A stretch of 64,000 bases of DNA from Paraburkholderia sp. CNPSo 3274. Its GTDB lineage: Bacteria > Pseudomonadota > Gammaproteobacteria > Burkholderiales > Burkholderiaceae. Shown here in pieces: positions 28,629-37,427 of this stretch. The stretch's first letter is position 1. The number at the start of each line of letters is the position of its first letter. A program made the position numbers and the translations under genes. The notes below the pieces were generated by a model. That model ran no database searches, was not told where the DNA came from, and worked only from the letters and a program-made list of their open reading frames with translations. Location: positions 1-64,000 of the forward strand of contig NZ_JAMBPR010000006.1 in the NCBI RefSeq assembly GCF_024206475.1, written 5' to 3'.

Positions 28629-29327
28629 ATGACGAATGCCGATCCCCACGAGCTCCAGAAATTCAGCGATCTCGCTCATCGCTGGTGGGACCCGAACGCC
28701 GAATTCAAGCCGCTGCACGAACTCAACCCCATTCGCCTGAGCTGGATAGACGGCCATGGGCATCTGCCGTCCAAGCGCGTGCTCGACATCGGCTGCGGCG
28801 GCGGCATCCTCTCCGAATCGATGGCGGGACTTGGCGCAACCGTAAAAGGCATCGACCTTTCGCGTGAGGCGCTCGGCGTGGCCGACCTGCATAGCCTCGA
28901 GAGCGGCGTGACGGTGGACTACGAGCTGATCGCGGCCGAAGCGATCGCCGCGCGCGAACCTGAGTCGTTCGACGTCGTGACCTGCATGGAAATGCTCGAA
29001 CACGTGCCGCAGCCCGCCGAGGTCGTGAAGGCCTGCGCAACGCTCGTGAAGCCTGGCGGCTGGGTGTTCTTTTCGACGCTCAATCGCAACGTGAAGTCGT
29101 ATCTTCTCGCCGTGATCGGCGCGGAATACATCGCGCAGATGCTGCCCAAGGGCACGCATGACTACGCGCGCTTCATCCGCCCCTCAGAGCTTGCTGCGTT
29201 CGTGCGCGACGCCGGCATGCATGTCGCCGAGATCAAGGGCATTACGTATAACCCGCTCACGCGGCACTTCGCGCTTTCAAACGATTCCAGCGTCAATTAC
29301 ATGATCGCTTGCCGGCGCCACGCCTGA
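28629..29327 (+). CDS. ubiG: Ubiquinone biosynthesis O-methyltransferase
   Basis: UbiG carries out both O-methylations in ubiquinone synthesis using SAM. The 232-residue product opens [22 protein letters not shown], the UbiG signature. It has the SAM motif [33 protein letters not shown] and the membrane-associated stretch near [16 protein letters not shown]. It lies downstream of the ompA terminator, so it has its own promoter, and it is followed 86 bp later by gph. The pair ubiG-gph is common in proteobacteria. Confidence 0.96.
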   Translation: MTNADPHELQKFSDLAHRWWDPNAEFKPLHELNPIRLSWIDGHGHLPSKRVLDIGCGGGILSESMAGLGATVKGIDLSREALGVADLHSLESGVTVDYELIAAEAIAAREPESFDVVTCMEMLEHVPQPAEVVKACATLVKPGGWVFFSTLNRNVKSYLLAVIGAEYIAQMLPKGTHDYARFIRPSELAAFVRDAGMHVAEIKGITYNPLTRHFALSNDSSVNYMIACRRHA

Positions 29328-29413
29328 CGGCGTTTGCGCGAGCGGCGCCGCCGGATCACCCTGCTCCGGCGGCATTTCCTGCACACCGGCGCGCAGCGCC
29401 ATCGCTTCCAGAC

Positions 29414-30136
29414 ATGAACTCATCCACGAACGCCCAAGCTGCCACGGACAGCGCCGCAGCGCTTGCCGCCTGCGACGCCGTGCTGTTCGACTTCGACGGC
29501 ACGCTGGCCGATACGGCCCCCGACCTCGCCGCCGCAGTCAACCAGATGCGCCACGCGCGCGGCCTCGCGCCCGCGCCGCTCGAGAAGCTGCGTCCGCTCG
29601 CTTCGGCGGGCGCGCGCGGCCTGATTGGGGGCGCGTTCGGGATTGGCCCCGACGATCGCGAGTTCGCCGCCATGCGTGAGGAGTTTCTCGCTAACTACGA
29701 GGCGAATCTGCGCATCGAGACGGCACTCTTCGCGGGAGTCGACGCGGTCCTCGACGATCTCGACGCCCGCGGCGTGCGCTGGGGCATCGTGACCAACAAG
29801 GTCGCCCGGCTAACCGAGCCGCTCGTGAAACTGATGCATCTGGACACGCGCGCAAGCTGCGTGGTGAGCGGCGACACGACGCCCTATTCCAAGCCGCATC
29901 CGGCGCCCTTGCTGCACGCGGCCGAGGCGCTCGGCATTGCGCCGCAGCGCGTGGTGTACGTTGGCGACGATCTGCGCGATGTGCAGGCTGGCGCAGCGGC
30001 CGGCATGGCGACGATCGCCGCCGCCTACGGCTACTGCGGCAACGATGTGCCGCCTTCGCAGTGGAATGCGCAATTTGTCGCCGACACCACGGCGACGCTG
30101 TTCGCCCTGCTTCAGCACATCGGCAAGCCGGCCTGA
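29414..30136 (+). CDS. gph: Phosphoglycolate phosphatase (HAD family)
   Basis: This HAD-superfamily phosphatase removes 2-phosphoglycolate formed in DNA repair or by Rubisco. The 240-residue product has the nucleophile motif VLFDFDGTLADTAPDLAAA, motif II in GIVTNKVARLTEP, the conserved Lys in YSKPHPAPLLHAAEALG, and the acidic motif VYVGDDLRDVQAG. The start at 29414 (MNSSTNAQ) is chosen because the longer frame back to 29309 overlaps the end of ubiG. It lies upstream of the tmRNA gene. Confidence 0.92.
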   Translation: MNSSTNAQAATDSAAALAACDAVLFDFDGTLADTAPDLAAAVNQMRHARGLAPAPLEKLRPLASAGARGLIGGAFGIGPDDREFAAMREEFLANYEANLRIETALFAGVDAVLDDLDARGVRWGIVTNKVARLTEPLVKLMHLDTRASCVVSGDTTPYSKPHPAPLLHAAEALGIAPQRVVYVGDDLRDVQAGAAAGMATIAAAYGYCGNDVPPSQWNAQFVADTTATLFALLQHIGKPA

Positions 30137-30218
30137 GGCGTACCCACACGACTTTTGCACGGGGACAGCCCGCGCGCCCTTGAACCGGGCGCGGTTCGCC
30201 TCATCTCGCGAACTATGG

Positions 30219-30224
30219 GATAAT
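30219..30224 (+). promoter_or_regulatory. Likely -10 box of the tmRNA gene
   Basis: GATAAT lies 13 nt before the mature tmRNA 5' end, with TTCGCC 18 bp upstream as a weak -35. This spacing allows a short 5' leader to be removed by RNase P. Confidence 0.5.
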
Positions 30225-30237
30225 TGTTTTTCCCTCT

Positions 30238-30607
30238 GGGGCCGACCTGGTTTCGACAGGGGTTATGAAGTAATCAGGGCATGCCGAGGACCCGTCACCT
30301 CGTTAATCAATGGGAAAAACGTAACTGCAAACGACGAAACGTTCGCACTGGCAGCCTAACGGCCGCCGTCCTCTGCCTGGCTCACTGACGGGCTAGCGTC
30401 GCAAGACCGGTAGCAATACCGCCAGAGGTCATTTACGTCAGTTAAGCCTTGGTGGCGTCACGACGCCAAGGTCGAAAATTTAGTGAATCGCCGTAGCGCA
30501 GCGTGTTCGTCCGCGTCGCTCCGGTTAAATCAAATGACAGAACTACGCATGTAGAACTGCTTATGGACTGCTTCTGGACGCGGGTTCGATTCCCGCCGGC
30601 TCCACCA
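30238..30607 (+). ncRNA. ssrA: Transfer-messenger RNA (tmRNA)
   Basis: tmRNA rescues stalled ribosomes with SmpB and tags the unfinished protein for proteolysis. The 5' GGGGCCG pairs with the 3' CGGCTCC of an alanine-tRNA-like acceptor stem ending CACCA at 30607. The T-arm is present as GGTTCGATTCC. The tag reading frame at 30327-30359 encodes ANDETFALAA and a TAA stop, a Burkholderiales-type tag. The 370-nt length is normal for one-piece tmRNA, and several pseudoknot-forming stems lie between tag and 3' tRNA part. Confidence 0.98.
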
Positions 30608-30640
30608 GACATTTCCGGTCGTCCACGACGAACGGACTCG

Positions 30641-30674
30641 AGCCCCGGCGCCGCAAGGCTGTCGGGGCTTTTTT
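30641..30674 (+). terminator. Terminator downstream of ssrA
   Basis: A 7-bp stem AGCCCCG/CGGGGCT is followed by six T residues, 34 nt after the tmRNA 3' end. Confidence 0.85.
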
Positions 30675-30717
30675 CTTGCCACGGTCATGACGCCGGCCGC
30701 GCCGCCAAAGCGCGCAC

Positions 30718-30758
30718 AAAAAAACTCGCGACAGCCCGTTCGGGTCTCGCGAGTTTTT
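30718..30758. terminator. Bidirectional terminator between ssrA and the small secreted protein gene
   Basis: An 8-bp stem ACTCGCGA/TCGCGAGT enclosing a second small CCCG/CGGG hairpin is flanked by seven A on the left and TTTTT on the right. It serves as a backup for ssrA and as the terminator of the convergent minus-strand gene. Confidence 0.85.
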
Positions 30759-30800
30759 CTTGATTCCGCACGCGGCGCAGCTGCCTGAGCCTTTACGCCA

Positions 30801-31067
30801 TCAATTGTCCTGCGGGCACTGCAGATTACAGCCGTTCTGATCACCCAGATCGCCACGCTTGCGTGCGGCAGTCGGCTTGCCATGCTGATACTTGGCCGAC
30901 GGCGCCGACGCGGCGAACGGCATTTGCGGATGCTCGTTGAACTTGAACTGATCGCTCAGAATGCCACCAGGGACGCCCGGCGAGTTCTGCGCAAAGGCAA
31001 TGTTGAACGTAGCAAACAACGCTGCCGCCGTAACGGCGGCTGCACCAACTTTGAGAACAAATTTCAT
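30801..31067 (-). CDS. Small secreted protein of unknown function
   Basis: The 88-residue product has a clear signal peptide (residues 1 to about 26, MKFVLKVGAAAVTAAALFATFNIAFA). The mature chain of about 62 residues is polar and basic, contains QNSPGVPGGILSDQFKFNEHPQMPF, and ends GDQNGCNLQCPQDN with two Cys three residues apart. No known domain is recognised. The start at 31067 gives a proper signal peptide; the longer frame does not. It has its own terminator and converges with ssrA. The Cys pair could form a disulfide or bind a metal; this is speculation. Confidence 0.75.
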   Translation of the reverse strand: MKFVLKVGAAAVTAAALFATFNIAFAQNSPGVPGGILSDQFKFNEHPQMPFAASAPSAKYQHGKPTAARKRGDLGDQNGCNLQCPQDN

Positions 31068-31179
31068 GGTCGATCGGCGCGACGAGCGCGCATCTGAAAC
31101 GTGAGAGCGAATACAAACTGAAAGTATCACAAAAAGCGCCTAAGTCTGCAGCGTAGCCCTGCCAATACGTTGCCTTCTA

Positions 31180-32262
31180 TTACAACGGCCGCGGCTCGCC
31201 CCATGCGGATTCGAGTTCCACCACGTCGCCGCACGCCGCCGGATCGTATCCCTCCAGTTGCGCAACGGACGCACGGAATCCTGCGCCGCGCAGCAAACCC
31301 AGCACGGTCACCAGCGGTTCGTGCGCGAGATGACCCCGATCACACGCGAAGTAGTAGTCTTCGTCGGCAATTTCGATGAAATCGAGCCCAAAATGGTGCG
31401 CAGCCGGCTCCACGCCGAAGCCCACGTCGGCCATTCCGCTCGCCACGAACGCGGCGATCGCCGAATGCGTGAGCTCCGACGACGCGTAGCCGTTCACTCG
31501 CTCGGGATCGACGCCAATGCGTGTGAGCAGCAGATCGATCAGCATGCGTGTGCCCGAGCCCGGCTGCCGGTTCACGAAGCGGATATCGCCGCGCGCGAGG
31601 TCGGCCAGGCCCGTGACCTGCTTCGGGTTGCCGCGCCCGACAAAGAGCCCTTGCTTGCGCTGCGTGAGATGGATGAGCACGTGGCGCTGCGGGTCGAGCC
31701 ACCTGCGGTAGGCGTTGGCACAGGCGGCCCGAAAATCGCCGCGCGGCAGATGAAAACCTGCCAGATCGCATTCGCCGCGCGCGAGCGCCGTGATCGCGTC
31801 CGCACTGTCGCGGTACTTGATCTCCACGGGCACCTGATCGGCGACGAGCGCCGTCACGAGCGCCGCCACCGCGTAGCCGTGCGAAGCATGGATGCGCAGA
31901 TCCTGCGCATCGGGCGCGAGCCAGCGGTTCAGGTCGCTCGCCACTTCACTTGCCAGTGCCTCGAGGTTACCCTGCAGCCGCTCCCCGCACAGGCGCTGCG
32001 AGCGCAGCACAGCCTCGCCCAATTCGGAGAGCACGGACCCGCGGCCACGCGCTTTCGCGATCAACGCGCCCCCCAGGCGCTCCTCCACTTCACGCAATAC
32101 ACCCCACGCATGGCGATAGGACAAACCCTTACGCTGCGCGGCCTGCGCAATGCTTCCTTCTTCGGCGACGAGCGCAAGCAACGGCACAACGTCCGTCAGG
32201 CTTGCCTCGCGGCCTTCCGCGTCGCGCACGACTAGCTGCGCATGGCACTCGACCTTGATCAT
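31180..32262 (-). CDS. fdsR: FdsR-type regulator: ModE-like HTH plus periplasmic-binding-type domain
   Basis: The 360-residue protein has an N-terminal winged helix of the ModE/LysR kind (about residues 20-95, with EEGSIAQAAQRKGLSYRHAWGVLREVEERLG). A C-terminal PBP-like ligand domain (about residues 125-345) has FVNRQPGSGTRMLIDLLL. It is divergent from fdsG, 127 bp apart, which is the location of the fds operon regulator in Cupriavidus. The ligand may be formate, molybdate or another anion; sequence alone does not decide. The start at 32262 (MIKVECHAQLVV) gives the normal HTH spacing. Confidence 0.85.
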   Translation of the reverse strand: MIKVECHAQLVVRDAEGREASLTDVVPLLALVAEEGSIAQAAQRKGLSYRHAWGVLREVEERLGGALIAKARGRGSVLSELGEAVLRSQRLCGERLQGNLEALASEVASDLNRWLAPDAQDLRIHASHGYAVAALVTALVADQVPVEIKYRDSADAITALARGECDLAGFHLPRGDFRAACANAYRRWLDPQRHVLIHLTQRKQGLFVGRGNPKQVTGLADLARGDIRFVNRQPGSGTRMLIDLLLTRIGVDPERVNGYASSELTHSAIAAFVASGMADVGFGVEPAAHHFGLDFIEIADEDYYFACDRGHLAHEPLVTVLGLLRGAGFRASVAQLEGYDPAACGDVVELESAWGEPRPL

Positions 32263-32306
32263 TATGAAATTTTCCTTCCTATTGCGTCTGCCTTTGCACG
32301 GGCCTA

Positions 32307-32369
32307 TTGTTCGGTCAGACAACAAGACAACCGCAGCATAGATGCACACTTTATGAATAACAAGTGCAT
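32307..32369. promoter_or_regulatory. Candidate operators between fdsR and fdsG
   Basis: Two interrupted inverted repeats lie in the short divergent gap: TTGTT/AACAA with a 9-nt spacer (32307-32325) and ATGCAC/GTGCAT with a 16-nt spacer (32342-32369). They are plausible contacts for the divergent regulator. No ModE consensus box is seen. Confidence 0.35.
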
Positions 32370-32389
32370 ATATGCCCAGGAGAAGCCCC

Positions 32390-32905
32390 ATGACGGAAGA
32401 GACAGCTGTTAGCGCGCCGGACGATCTCGTCCTGCGTCACGCGCAACCAGGCCGCACGCTGCTTGCGATCCTGCATGCGATCCAGGACGAAGTCGGCTTC
32501 GTGCCGCCGGCCACGGTCGTGCCGCTCTCGAAGGCGCTGAATCTTTCGCGCGCCGAGGTCCACGGCGTGATCACCTACTATCACCACTTCCGCACGGCGC
32601 CGCCCGCGCCGGTCACGGTCCAGCTGTGCCGCGCCGAGGCCTGCCGCAGCATGGGCAGCGAGGCGCTCGCGCAGCACGTCGAGGCGCATACCGGCTGCCG
32701 ATTCGGACAGCACGGCCACGACGCCGAACACGCGCACGCGCATGAAGGTCCGGTCGCGCTGGAGTCCGTCTATTGCCTGGGCCAATGCGCGCTCTCGCCC
32801 ACCATGATGATTAACGGCACGTTGCACGCAAAAGTGACCCCGCAGAAGTTCGACAAGCTCTACGCCGCCGCGCTCGCCACGGTCCGCACCGAGGAGGCCG
32901 CATGA
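32390..32905 (+). CDS. fdsG: NAD-linked formate dehydrogenase gamma subunit (NuoE-like)
   Basis: FdsG is the small Fe-S subunit of the soluble molybdenum formate dehydrogenase, which oxidises formate to CO2 and passes electrons to NAD. The 171-residue product has the thioredoxin-like [2Fe-2S] fold. Its ligands appear as CRAEAC (C-X4-C) and CLGQC (C-X3-C) within about residues 88-137. A His-rich loop (HGHDAEHAHAHE) lies between the pairs. GGAGAAG is 5 nt upstream of the ATG. Its stop overlaps the fdsB start as ATGA. Confidence 0.95.
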   Translation: MTEETAVSAPDDLVLRHAQPGRTLLAILHAIQDEVGFVPPATVVPLSKALNLSRAEVHGVITYYHHFRTAPPAPVTVQLCRAEACRSMGSEALAQHVEAHTGCRFGQHGHDAEHAHAHEGPVALESVYCLGQCALSPTMMINGTLHAKVTPQKFDKLYAAALATVRTEEAA

Positions 32906-34473
32906 TACGCGTCTACGTTCCCCGTGACTCCTCGGCCCTCGCGCTCGGCGCGGACGCCATCGCCGAGGCCATCGAACGCGAAGCCGCCGCGCGCGGCGCG
33001 AGCATCGAGCTCGTGCGCAACGGCTCGCGCGGCCTGCTTTATCTCGAACCGCTCGTCGAAGTCGAAACGGCCGACGGCCGCGTCGGCTATGCGAACGTCG
33101 AACCCGATGAAGTGGGCGCGCTCTTCGACGCCGGCTTCCTGCAAGGCGGCCAGCACGCACGCAGCGTCGGCCTCGTCGAGCAGATTCCGTATCTGAGCAA
33201 GCAGCAGCGCCTCACGTTCGCGCGCATCGGCATTACCGACCCGCTTTCCACAGACGACTACGCCGCCCACGGCGGCCTCGAAGGACTGCGCAATGCGTTG
33301 AAGATGACCGGCGCCGATATCTGCGAAGCGCTGGTCGAATCGGGCCTGCGTGGCCGCGGCGGCGCGGCGTTCCCGGCCGGCATCAAGTGGCGCACGGTCG
33401 CGAACGCGCAAGCCGACCAGAAGTACATCGTCTGCAATGCCGACGAAGGCGATTCGGGCACGTTCTCCGACCGCCTCGTCATGGAAAGCGATCCGTACGT
33501 GCTGATCGAGGGCATGACGATCGCGGGCATCGCGGTGGGCGCGACCGTTGGCCATATCTACGTGCGCAGCGAGTATCCGCATTCAATCGCGGCGCTCGAG
33601 GAAGCCATCCAGCGCGCGTGCGCGGCGGGCTGGCTCGGCGACGACGTGCTCGGCAGCGGCAAGCGCTTCGAGCTGTTCGTGGCCAAGGGCGCGGGCGCTT
33701 ACGTGTGCGGCGAGGAAACGGCGCTGCTCGAATCGCTCGAAGGCAAGCGCGGCATCGTGCGCGCCAAGCCGCCGCTGCCGGCGCTCGCCGGTCTCTACGG
33801 CAAGCCCACGGTCATCAACAACGTCATCACGCTCGCCACGGTACCAATCATCTTTGCAAAGGGCGCGGCGTTCTACAAGGACTTCGGCATGGGCCGCTCG
33901 CGCGGCACGCTGCCGTTCCAGCTCGCGGGCAATATCGCGCGCGGCGGGCTCGTGGAGCTTGCGTTCGGCGTGACGTTGCGCGAACTGATGGTCGACTACG
34001 GCGGCGGCACCGCGAGCGGCCGTCCGGCCCGCGCCGTGCAGGTGGGCGGCCCGCTCGGCACCTATTTGCCGGAAAGCCAATGGGACATTCCCATGGACTA
34101 CGAAGCGTATGCGGCGGTTGGCGCGGTCGTGGGTCACGGCGGCCTCGTCGTGCACGACGACACGTCGAATCTCGCCGAACTCGCGCAGTACGCCATGGAG
34201 TTCTGCACGCTGGAATCGTGTGGCAAGTGCACCCCGTGCCGCATCGGCTCGACGCGCGGCGTCGAGGTAATCGCGAAGATCCGCAAGGGCGACACGTCCG
34301 AAAAGCAGGTCACGCTGCTGCGCGATCTGTGCGACACGATGGTGTCCGGCTCACTGTGCGCGATGGGCGGCATGACGCCCTACCCCGTGATCTCCGCACT
34401 CAACCATTTCCCGCAAGATTTCGGTCTCGAACCCGTCGCCCAACACGCAGGCCAACAACCGGCGGCCGCCTGA
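32902..34473 (+). CDS. fdsB: NAD-linked formate dehydrogenase beta subunit (NuoF-like)
   Basis: FdsB carries FMN, binds NAD and holds a [4Fe-4S] cluster. The 523-residue protein has an N-terminal thioredoxin-like region (about residues 1-110). The FMN motif is GLRGRGGAAFPAGIKW (about 148-163) and the NADH/FMN site GAGAYVCGEETALLESLEGK (about 264-283). The cluster ligands are Cys440, Cys443 and Cys446 in ESCGKCTPCRIGS, with Cys486 as the fourth. It is coupled to fdsG by a 4-nt overlap and lies 13 bp before fdsA. Confidence 0.96.
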   Translation: MIRVYVPRDSSALALGADAIAEAIEREAAARGASIELVRNGSRGLLYLEPLVEVETADGRVGYANVEPDEVGALFDAGFLQGGQHARSVGLVEQIPYLSKQQRLTFARIGITDPLSTDDYAAHGGLEGLRNALKMTGADICEALVESGLRGRGGAAFPAGIKWRTVANAQADQKYIVCNADEGDSGTFSDRLVMESDPYVLIEGMTIAGIAVGATVGHIYVRSEYPHSIAALEEAIQRACAAGWLGDDVLGSGKRFELFVAKGAGAYVCGEETALLESLEGKRGIVRAKPPLPALAGLYGKPTVINNVITLATVPIIFAKGAAFYKDFGMGRSRGTLPFQLAGNIARGGLVELAFGVTLRELMVDYGGGTASGRPARAVQVGGPLGTYLPESQWDIPMDYEAYAAVGAVVGHGGLVVHDDTSNLAELAQYAMEFCTLESCGKCTPCRIGSTRGVEVIAKIRKGDTSEKQVTLLRDLCDTMVSGSLCAMGGMTPYPVISALNHFPQDFGLEPVAQHAGQQPAAA

Positions 34474-34486
34474 ACGAGGAACCACC

Positions 34487-37423
34487 ATGTCCGACACGCT
34501 CATGTCCCAAGCCGGTGGTTGCGGTTCCGGCAATTGCGCCTGCAAGTCCCTGGCAAAGAAGCAACGCTCGCCCTTCGACGAAACCGATTTCGGCACGCCG
34601 CTGGTCCACGCCGACGTGGACGTCACGCTCGAAATCGACGGCCAGTCCGTGACGGTGCCGGCCGGTACTTCGGTGATGCGCGCCTCCATCGAGGCCGGCA
34701 TCAACGTGCCCAAACTCTGCGCCACCGACTCGCTCGAACCGTTCGGCTCGTGCCGTCTGTGTCTCGTGGAAATCGAAGGCCGCCGCGGCTATCCCGCTTC
34801 GTGCACGACGCCCGTCGAAGCGGGCATGAAGGTGCACACGCAAAGCAATCAATTGCAGAAGCTGCGCCGCAACGTGATGGAGCTGTACATCTCCGATCAC
34901 CCGCTCGACTGCCTCACCTGCCCCGCCAATGGCGACTGCGAGCTGCAGGACATGGCCGGTGTGACGGGCCTGCGCGAAGTGCGCTACGGCTTTGACGGCG
35001 CGAATCACCTCAAGGACAAAAAGGACGAATCGAATCCGTACTTCACGTACGACCCGTCGAAGTGCATCGTCTGCAATCGTTGCGTGCGCGCGTGTGAAGA
35101 AACGCAAGGCACGTTCGCGCTGACCATCGCCGGTCGCGGTTTCGAATCGCGCGTGGCTGCGGGTGCGAGCGAATCGTTCATGGAGTCGGAATGCGTGTCG
35201 TGCGGCGCTTGCGTGGCCGCGTGCCCGACCGCCACGCTGCAGGAAAAGACCGTCGTGATGCTGGGCCAGGCCGAGCACTCGGTCGTGACGACCTGCGCCT
35301 ATTGCGGCGTGGGCTGCTCGTTCAAGGCCGAGATGAAGGGCAACGAAGTCGTGCGCATGGTGCCGCACAAGAACGGCCAGGCCAACGAAGGCCATGCCTG
35401 CGTGAAGGGCCGCTTCGCGTGGGGCTACGCGACACACAAGGACCGCATCAAGAAGCCGATGATCCGCGCGAAGATCACCGATCCGTGGCGCGAAGTGAGC
35501 TGGGAAGAAGCGATCAACTACGCCGCGAGCGAGTTCCGCCGCATCCAGGCGAAGCACGGGCGCGATTCGATCGGCGGCATTACGTCGTCGCGCTGCACGA
35601 ACGAGGAAACGTACCTCGTGCAGAAGCTCGTGCGCGCCGCGTTCGGCAACAACAACGTCGATACCTGCGCACGCGTGTGCCACTCGCCCACCGGCTACGG
35701 TCTCAAGACGACGCTCGGTGAATCGGCAGGTACGCAGACCTTCGCTTCCGTCGATCACTCCGACGTGATCATGGTGATCGGCGCGAACCCCACCGACGGG
35801 CACCCGGTGTTCGGCTCGCGTCTGAAGCGACGCGTGCGTCAGGGCGCAAAGCTGATCGTCGTCGATCCGCGCCGCATCGACATCGTCGATACCGCCCACG
35901 TGAAGGCCGAGCATCACCTGCAACTGCGCCCGGGCACCAACGTCGCGATAGTCAACTCGATCGCACACGTGATCGTCACCGAAGGGCTCGTGAATGAAGC
36001 GTTCGTGGCCGAGCGCTGCGAAACCCGCGCGTTCGAGCAATGGCGCGATTTCGTCTCGCTGCCGGAAAATTCGCCCGAAGCGATGGCCGAAGTAACCGGT
36101 GTGCCGGCTGAGCAGGTGCGCGCCGCCGCACGCCTCTACGCGCAGCAAGGCAATGCGGCGATCTACTACGGCCTCGGCGTCACGGAACACGCACAAGGCT
36201 CGACCATGGTGATGGGCATCGCCAACCTCGCGATGGCCACGGGCAACATCGGCCGCGAAGGCGTGGGCGTGAATCCGCTGCGCGGCCAGAACAACGTGCA
36301 GGGTTCGTGCGACATGGGCTCGTTCCCGCACGAGCTGCCGGGCTATCGCCACGTGGGCGATTCGATCGTGCGCGGCGAGTTCGAGGCGGCCTGGAACGTC
36401 GCGCTGCAAAGCGAGCCGGGCCTGCGCATTCCGAACATGTTCGAGGCGGCGCTCGACGGCACCTTCATGGGCCTCTACTGCCAGGGCGAGGACATCGTTC
36501 AGTCCGACCCGAACACGCAGCACGTGGCGGCGGCGCTTTCGTCGATGGAGTGCATCGTCGTGCAGGACATCTTCCTGAACGAAACGGCGAAGTACGCGCA
36601 CGTGCTGCTGCCGGGCTCGTCGTTCCTCGAAAAGGACGGCACGTTCACCAACGCCGAGCGCCGCATCTCGCGCGTGCGCAAGGTCATGCCGCCGATCGCC
36701 GGCTACTCGGACTGGGAAGCGACGATCCTGCTCTCGCGTGCGCTCGGCTACGAGATGGACTACACGCATCCGTCGCAGATCATGGACGAGATCGCGCGCC
36801 TCACGCCCACGTTCCACGGCGTCTCGTACAAGAAGATCGACGAGATGGGCAGCATCCAATGGCCTTGCAACGAAGAAGCGCCCGAAGGCACCCCGATCAT
36901 GCACATCGACGAATTCGTGCGCGGCAAGGGCAAGTTCGTCATCACGAAGTTCATCGCCTCGCCGGAGAAGGTCACGCGCCGCTTCCCGCTCCTGCTCACG
37001 ACGGGCCGTATCCTTTCGCAGTACAACGTGGGCGCGCAGACCCGCCGCACCGAGAACTCGCGCTGGCACGAGGAGGACCGCCTCGAGATCCACCCGGTGG
37101 ACGCCGAAGATCGCGGCATTCGCGACGGCGACTGGGTGGGCATCGAGTCGCGCGCGGGGCACACGGTGCTGCGCGCGAAAGTCAGCACGCGCATGCAGCC
37201 GGGCGTGGTCTATACGACGTTCCACTTCCCCGAGTCGGGCGCGAACGTCATCACCACGGATGCCTCCGACTGGGCCACGAACTGCCCCGAATACAAGGTG
37301 ACGGCCGTGCAGGTCAGCCACGTGCAGCAGCCTTCGGAGTGGCAGCGCGAATACTCGCGCTTCAACACGACCCAGCTCGAGCTGCTGAGCCAGCGCGAAC
37401 CGCTTGCAACCTCAGGGAAATAA
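34487..37423 (+). CDS. fdsA: NAD-linked formate dehydrogenase alpha subunit (molybdenum catalytic subunit)
   Basis: FdsA oxidises formate at a molybdenum bis-guanine-dinucleotide site. The 978-residue protein has a NuoG-like N-terminus. It carries a [2Fe-2S] site (Cys78, 89, 92, 106), a His138/Cys142/145/151 cluster, and two ferredoxin-like [4Fe-4S] sets (Cys193-203 and 236-246). The catalytic-domain cluster is Cys270, 273, 277 and 305. The Mo ligand is Cys398 followed by His399 in ARVCHSPTGYG, the pair conserved in formate dehydrogenases. Before the first domain is an extra Cys-rich piece (GGCGSGNCACKS, Cys12, 17, 19). GAGGA lies 8 nt before the ATG. Confidence 0.96.
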   Translation: MSDTLMSQAGGCGSGNCACKSLAKKQRSPFDETDFGTPLVHADVDVTLEIDGQSVTVPAGTSVMRASIEAGINVPKLCATDSLEPFGSCRLCLVEIEGRRGYPASCTTPVEAGMKVHTQSNQLQKLRRNVMELYISDHPLDCLTCPANGDCELQDMAGVTGLREVRYGFDGANHLKDKKDESNPYFTYDPSKCIVCNRCVRACEETQGTFALTIAGRGFESRVAAGASESFMESECVSCGACVAACPTATLQEKTVVMLGQAEHSVVTTCAYCGVGCSFKAEMKGNEVVRMVPHKNGQANEGHACVKGRFAWGYATHKDRIKKPMIRAKITDPWREVSWEEAINYAASEFRRIQAKHGRDSIGGITSSRCTNEETYLVQKLVRAAFGNNNVDTCARVCHSPTGYGLKTTLGESAGTQTFASVDHSDVIMVIGANPTDGHPVFGSRLKRRVRQGAKLIVVDPRRIDIVDTAHVKAEHHLQLRPGTNVAIVNSIAHVIVTEGLVNEAFVAERCETRAFEQWRDFVSLPENSPEAMAEVTGVPAEQVRAAARLYAQQGNAAIYYGLGVTEHAQGSTMVMGIANLAMATGNIGREGVGVNPLRGQNNVQGSCDMGSFPHELPGYRHVGDSIVRGEFEAAWNVALQSEPGLRIPNMFEAALDGTFMGLYCQGEDIVQSDPNTQHVAAALSSMECIVVQDIFLNETAKYAHVLLPGSSFLEKDGTFTNAERRISRVRKVMPPIAGYSDWEATILLSRALGYEMDYTHPSQIMDEIARLTPTFHGVSYKKIDEMGSIQWPCNEEAPEGTPIMHIDEFVRGKGKFVITKFIASPEKVTRRFPLLLTTGRILSQYNVGAQTRRTENSRWHEEDRLEIHPVDAEDRGIRDGDWVGIESRAGHTVLRAKVSTRMQPGVVYTTFHFPESGANVITTDASDWATNCPEYKVTAVQVSHVQQPSEWQREYSRFNTTQLELLSQREPLATSGK

Positions 37424-37427
37424 GGCG

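Noticed and set aside
30503..30883. Open frames overlapping the 3' part of tmRNA
   Set aside because: They run through structured tmRNA and two terminators; tmRNA identity is certain.
30608..31179. Integrated element next to tmRNA
   Set aside because: tmRNA 3' ends are common integration sites, but no integrase, direct repeat of the tmRNA end or composition change is seen.
34400..37321. A 973-codon minus-strand open frame
   Set aside because: It is entirely antisense to fdsA, whose domains and cofactor ligands are complete. Composition is Arg/His/Ala-rich with no recognisable domain.
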